Shown here: positions 62,901 to 64,000 of the stretch, piece after piece
Numbering within the stretch: the first letter of the stretch is position 1
Layout: each line of letters opens with the position of its first letter
NCBI GenBank assembly: GCA_964057225.1
Contig: OZ059899.1
Coordinates: 20,406,501-20,470,500 of the forward strand
Direction: 5' to 3'
DNA length: 64,000 nt
Origin: Auanema rhodensis
Lineage: Eukaryota; Nematoda; Chromadorea; Rhabditida; Rhabditidae
The notes under the pieces: generated by a model
Databases searched by the model: none
Told to the model about the DNA's origin: nothing
What the model saw: the letters and a program-made list of their open reading frames with translations, nothing else
Made by a program: the position numbers and the translations under genes

Positions 62901-64000
62901 TGTTTGCTACTGTATAGCTGCAGTTTGCTGCTCTAGCTGGTTTTCAATTTTTATGAGATTTTTCATCATCTTACAACAAATTCAATTGAATCTAACATGA
63001 ATTATTTTTTCGTTTTGAAAAGCATTGAATATCATTGTTCCTTGTAATATTGGATTTGAATATTGCTTTGTTAGCTTTAAGATGTTTGCTTATGCATAGC
63101 TTCAGTTTGCTGCTCTAGCTGGTTTTCACTTTTTATGAGATTTTTCATCATCTTACAACAAATTCAATTGAATCTAACATGAAATATTTTTTCGTTTTGA
63201 AAAGCATTGAATATCATTGTTCCTTGTAATATTGGATTTGAATATTGCTTTGTTAGCTTTAAGATGTTTGCTTATGCATAGCTTCAGTTTGCTGCTCTAG
63301 CTGGTTTTCACTTTTTATGAGATTTTTCATCATCTTACAACAAATTCAATTGAATCTAACATGAAATATTTTTTCGTTTTGAAAAGCATTGAATATCATT
63401 GTTCCTTATAATATTGGATTTGAATATTGCTTCGTTAGTTTTATGATTTTTGCTTCTGCATAGCTTCAGTTTGCTGCTTTAGCTGGTTTTCAATTTTTAT
63501 GAGATTTTTCATCATCTTACAACAAATTCAATTGAATCTAACATGAAATATTTTTTCGTTTTGAAAAGCATTGAATATCATTGTTCCTTGTAATATTGGA
63601 TTTGAATATTGCTTTGTTAGCTTTAAGATGTTTGCTTATGCATAGCTTCAGTTTGCTGCTCTAGCTGGTTTTCAATTTTTATGAGATTTTTCATCATCTT
63701 ACAACAAATTCAATTGAATCTAACATGAAATATTTTTTCGTTTTGAAAAGCATTGAATATCATTGTTCCTTGTAATATTGGATTTGAATATTGCTTTGTT
63801 AGCTTTATGATTTTTGCTACTGTATAGCTTCAGTTTGCTGCTCTAGCTGGTTTTCAATTTTTATGAGATTTTTCATCATCTTACAACAAATTCAATTGAA
63901 TCTAACATGAAATATTTTTTCGTTTTGAAAAGCATTGAATATCATTGTTCCTTATAATAATTGATTTGATTATTGCTTTGTTAGCTTTAAGATTTTTGCT
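56900..64000 (+). repeat. 182-bp array, right zone with more diverse subtypes
   Basis: The left-zone alternation ends near 56,900. New subtypes appear: TTAAGATGTTTGCTTATGCATAG, CTGTATAGCTGCAG (59,641, 60,915, 62,007, 62,917), GCTTCTGCATAGC with GCTTTAGC, ACATGCCCTGTG, CAAATAGTAGTG (57,921 and 58,649), and one with a long T-run. Blocks recur at multiples of 182, for example an 11-monomer (2,002-bp) shift between 60,621 and 62,623. No gene or interruption is seen. Confidence 0.87.
56975..57050 (+). repeat. Divergent 182-bp subtype with TCATGTG and T-run (first of six)
   Basis: Here TGAATCTAACATGAA is replaced by TGAATCTCATGTGAA, followed by a run of about 12 T, AAAAAAGCATTG, TTTCTTG and TAATGATGG. 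The cluster of changes is linked and recurs at 57,709, 58,801, 60,621, 61,531 and 62,623 (position of TGAATCTC), always on a multiple of 182. Despite many substitutions the monomer stays 182 bp. Confidence 0.88.

Larger units (their letters stand above)
50337..64000 (+). repeat. 182-bp satellite array, about 74 monomers, continues past window end
   Basis: The array is head-to-tail with an exact 182-bp period. Taking GCTCT (start of GCTCTAGCTGG) as monomer start, copies begin at 50,381 (173 bp, a 9-bp deletion), 50,554, 50,736, 50,918, 51,100, 51,282 and on to 63,840, which is exactly 73 periods after 50,554. The last copy is cut by the window edge. Composition is about 27% GC by hand count (50 of 182). 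The monomer is about one nucleosome repeat long. It shows no overall alignment with the 351-bp monomer, apart from one short block noted separately. No open frame of note, gene or mobile element is visible. Family not recognised. Confidence 0.98.

Noticed and set aside
50554-64000. 182-bp unit as half of the 351-bp unit.
   Set aside because: Length is near but not half, and apart from one short block the sequences do not align by eye.

Overview
The window is entirely tandemly repeated satellite DNA. I can support no protein-coding gene, RNA gene, transposon or CRISPR array. Two unrelated AT-rich satellites lie side by side. Positions 1 to about 50,336 hold 143 complete head-to-tail copies of a monomer of about 351 bp (roughly 31% GC by hand count), plus a final 194-bp fragment. 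Positions from about 50,337 to 64,000 hold about 74 copies of a 182-bp monomer (roughly 27% GC). All copies point the same way; I saw no inversion, spacer or insertion inside either array. This points to eukaryotic constitutive heterochromatin, pericentromeric or centromeric, read by long-read assembly. Monomers near one and two nucleosome lengths and the AT bias would fit an insect or other invertebrate, but I do not recognise either satellite and the taxon is a guess.

The 351-bp array is a mosaic of zones: 1-5,160 mixed monomer types; 5,160-18,475 a tandem duplication of a 6,656-bp, 19-monomer block; 18,475-21,890 near-uniform monomers with patchy internal copies; 21,890-23,820 a distinct subtype; 23,820-37,590 blocks re-used at a 4,914-bp (14-monomer) spacing; about 37,235-39,900 a 702-bp two-monomer alternation; 40,000-45,400 three-monomer (1,052-bp) repeats and a run of 350-bp monomers; 45,396-48,903 a 1,754-bp tandem duplication; 48,903-50,336 edge monomers. 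Diagnostic single-base variants recur at exactly these offsets, as expected from repeated unequal crossing-over and gene conversion.

The 182-bp array has two zones. The left (50,381 to about 56,900) is built from two alternating subtypes and contains an eight-monomer (1,456-bp) tandem duplication. The right (about 56,900-64,000) carries other subtypes spaced by 4, 5, 6, 7, 10 and 11 monomers. It keeps its register: 73 successive monomers from 50,554 to 63,840 have no net gain or loss of one base.

The points most worth a second look are the direct satellite-to-satellite junction near 50,336; three dyad structures in each 351-bp monomer, one naturally loop-deleted at 215-231; a short block common to both satellites that partly resembles a CENP-B box; and the nested higher-order blocks. 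Open frames of about 62-63 codons recur in most 351-bp monomers but behave as by-products of the repeat. I found no evidence of a coding or defence-type system.
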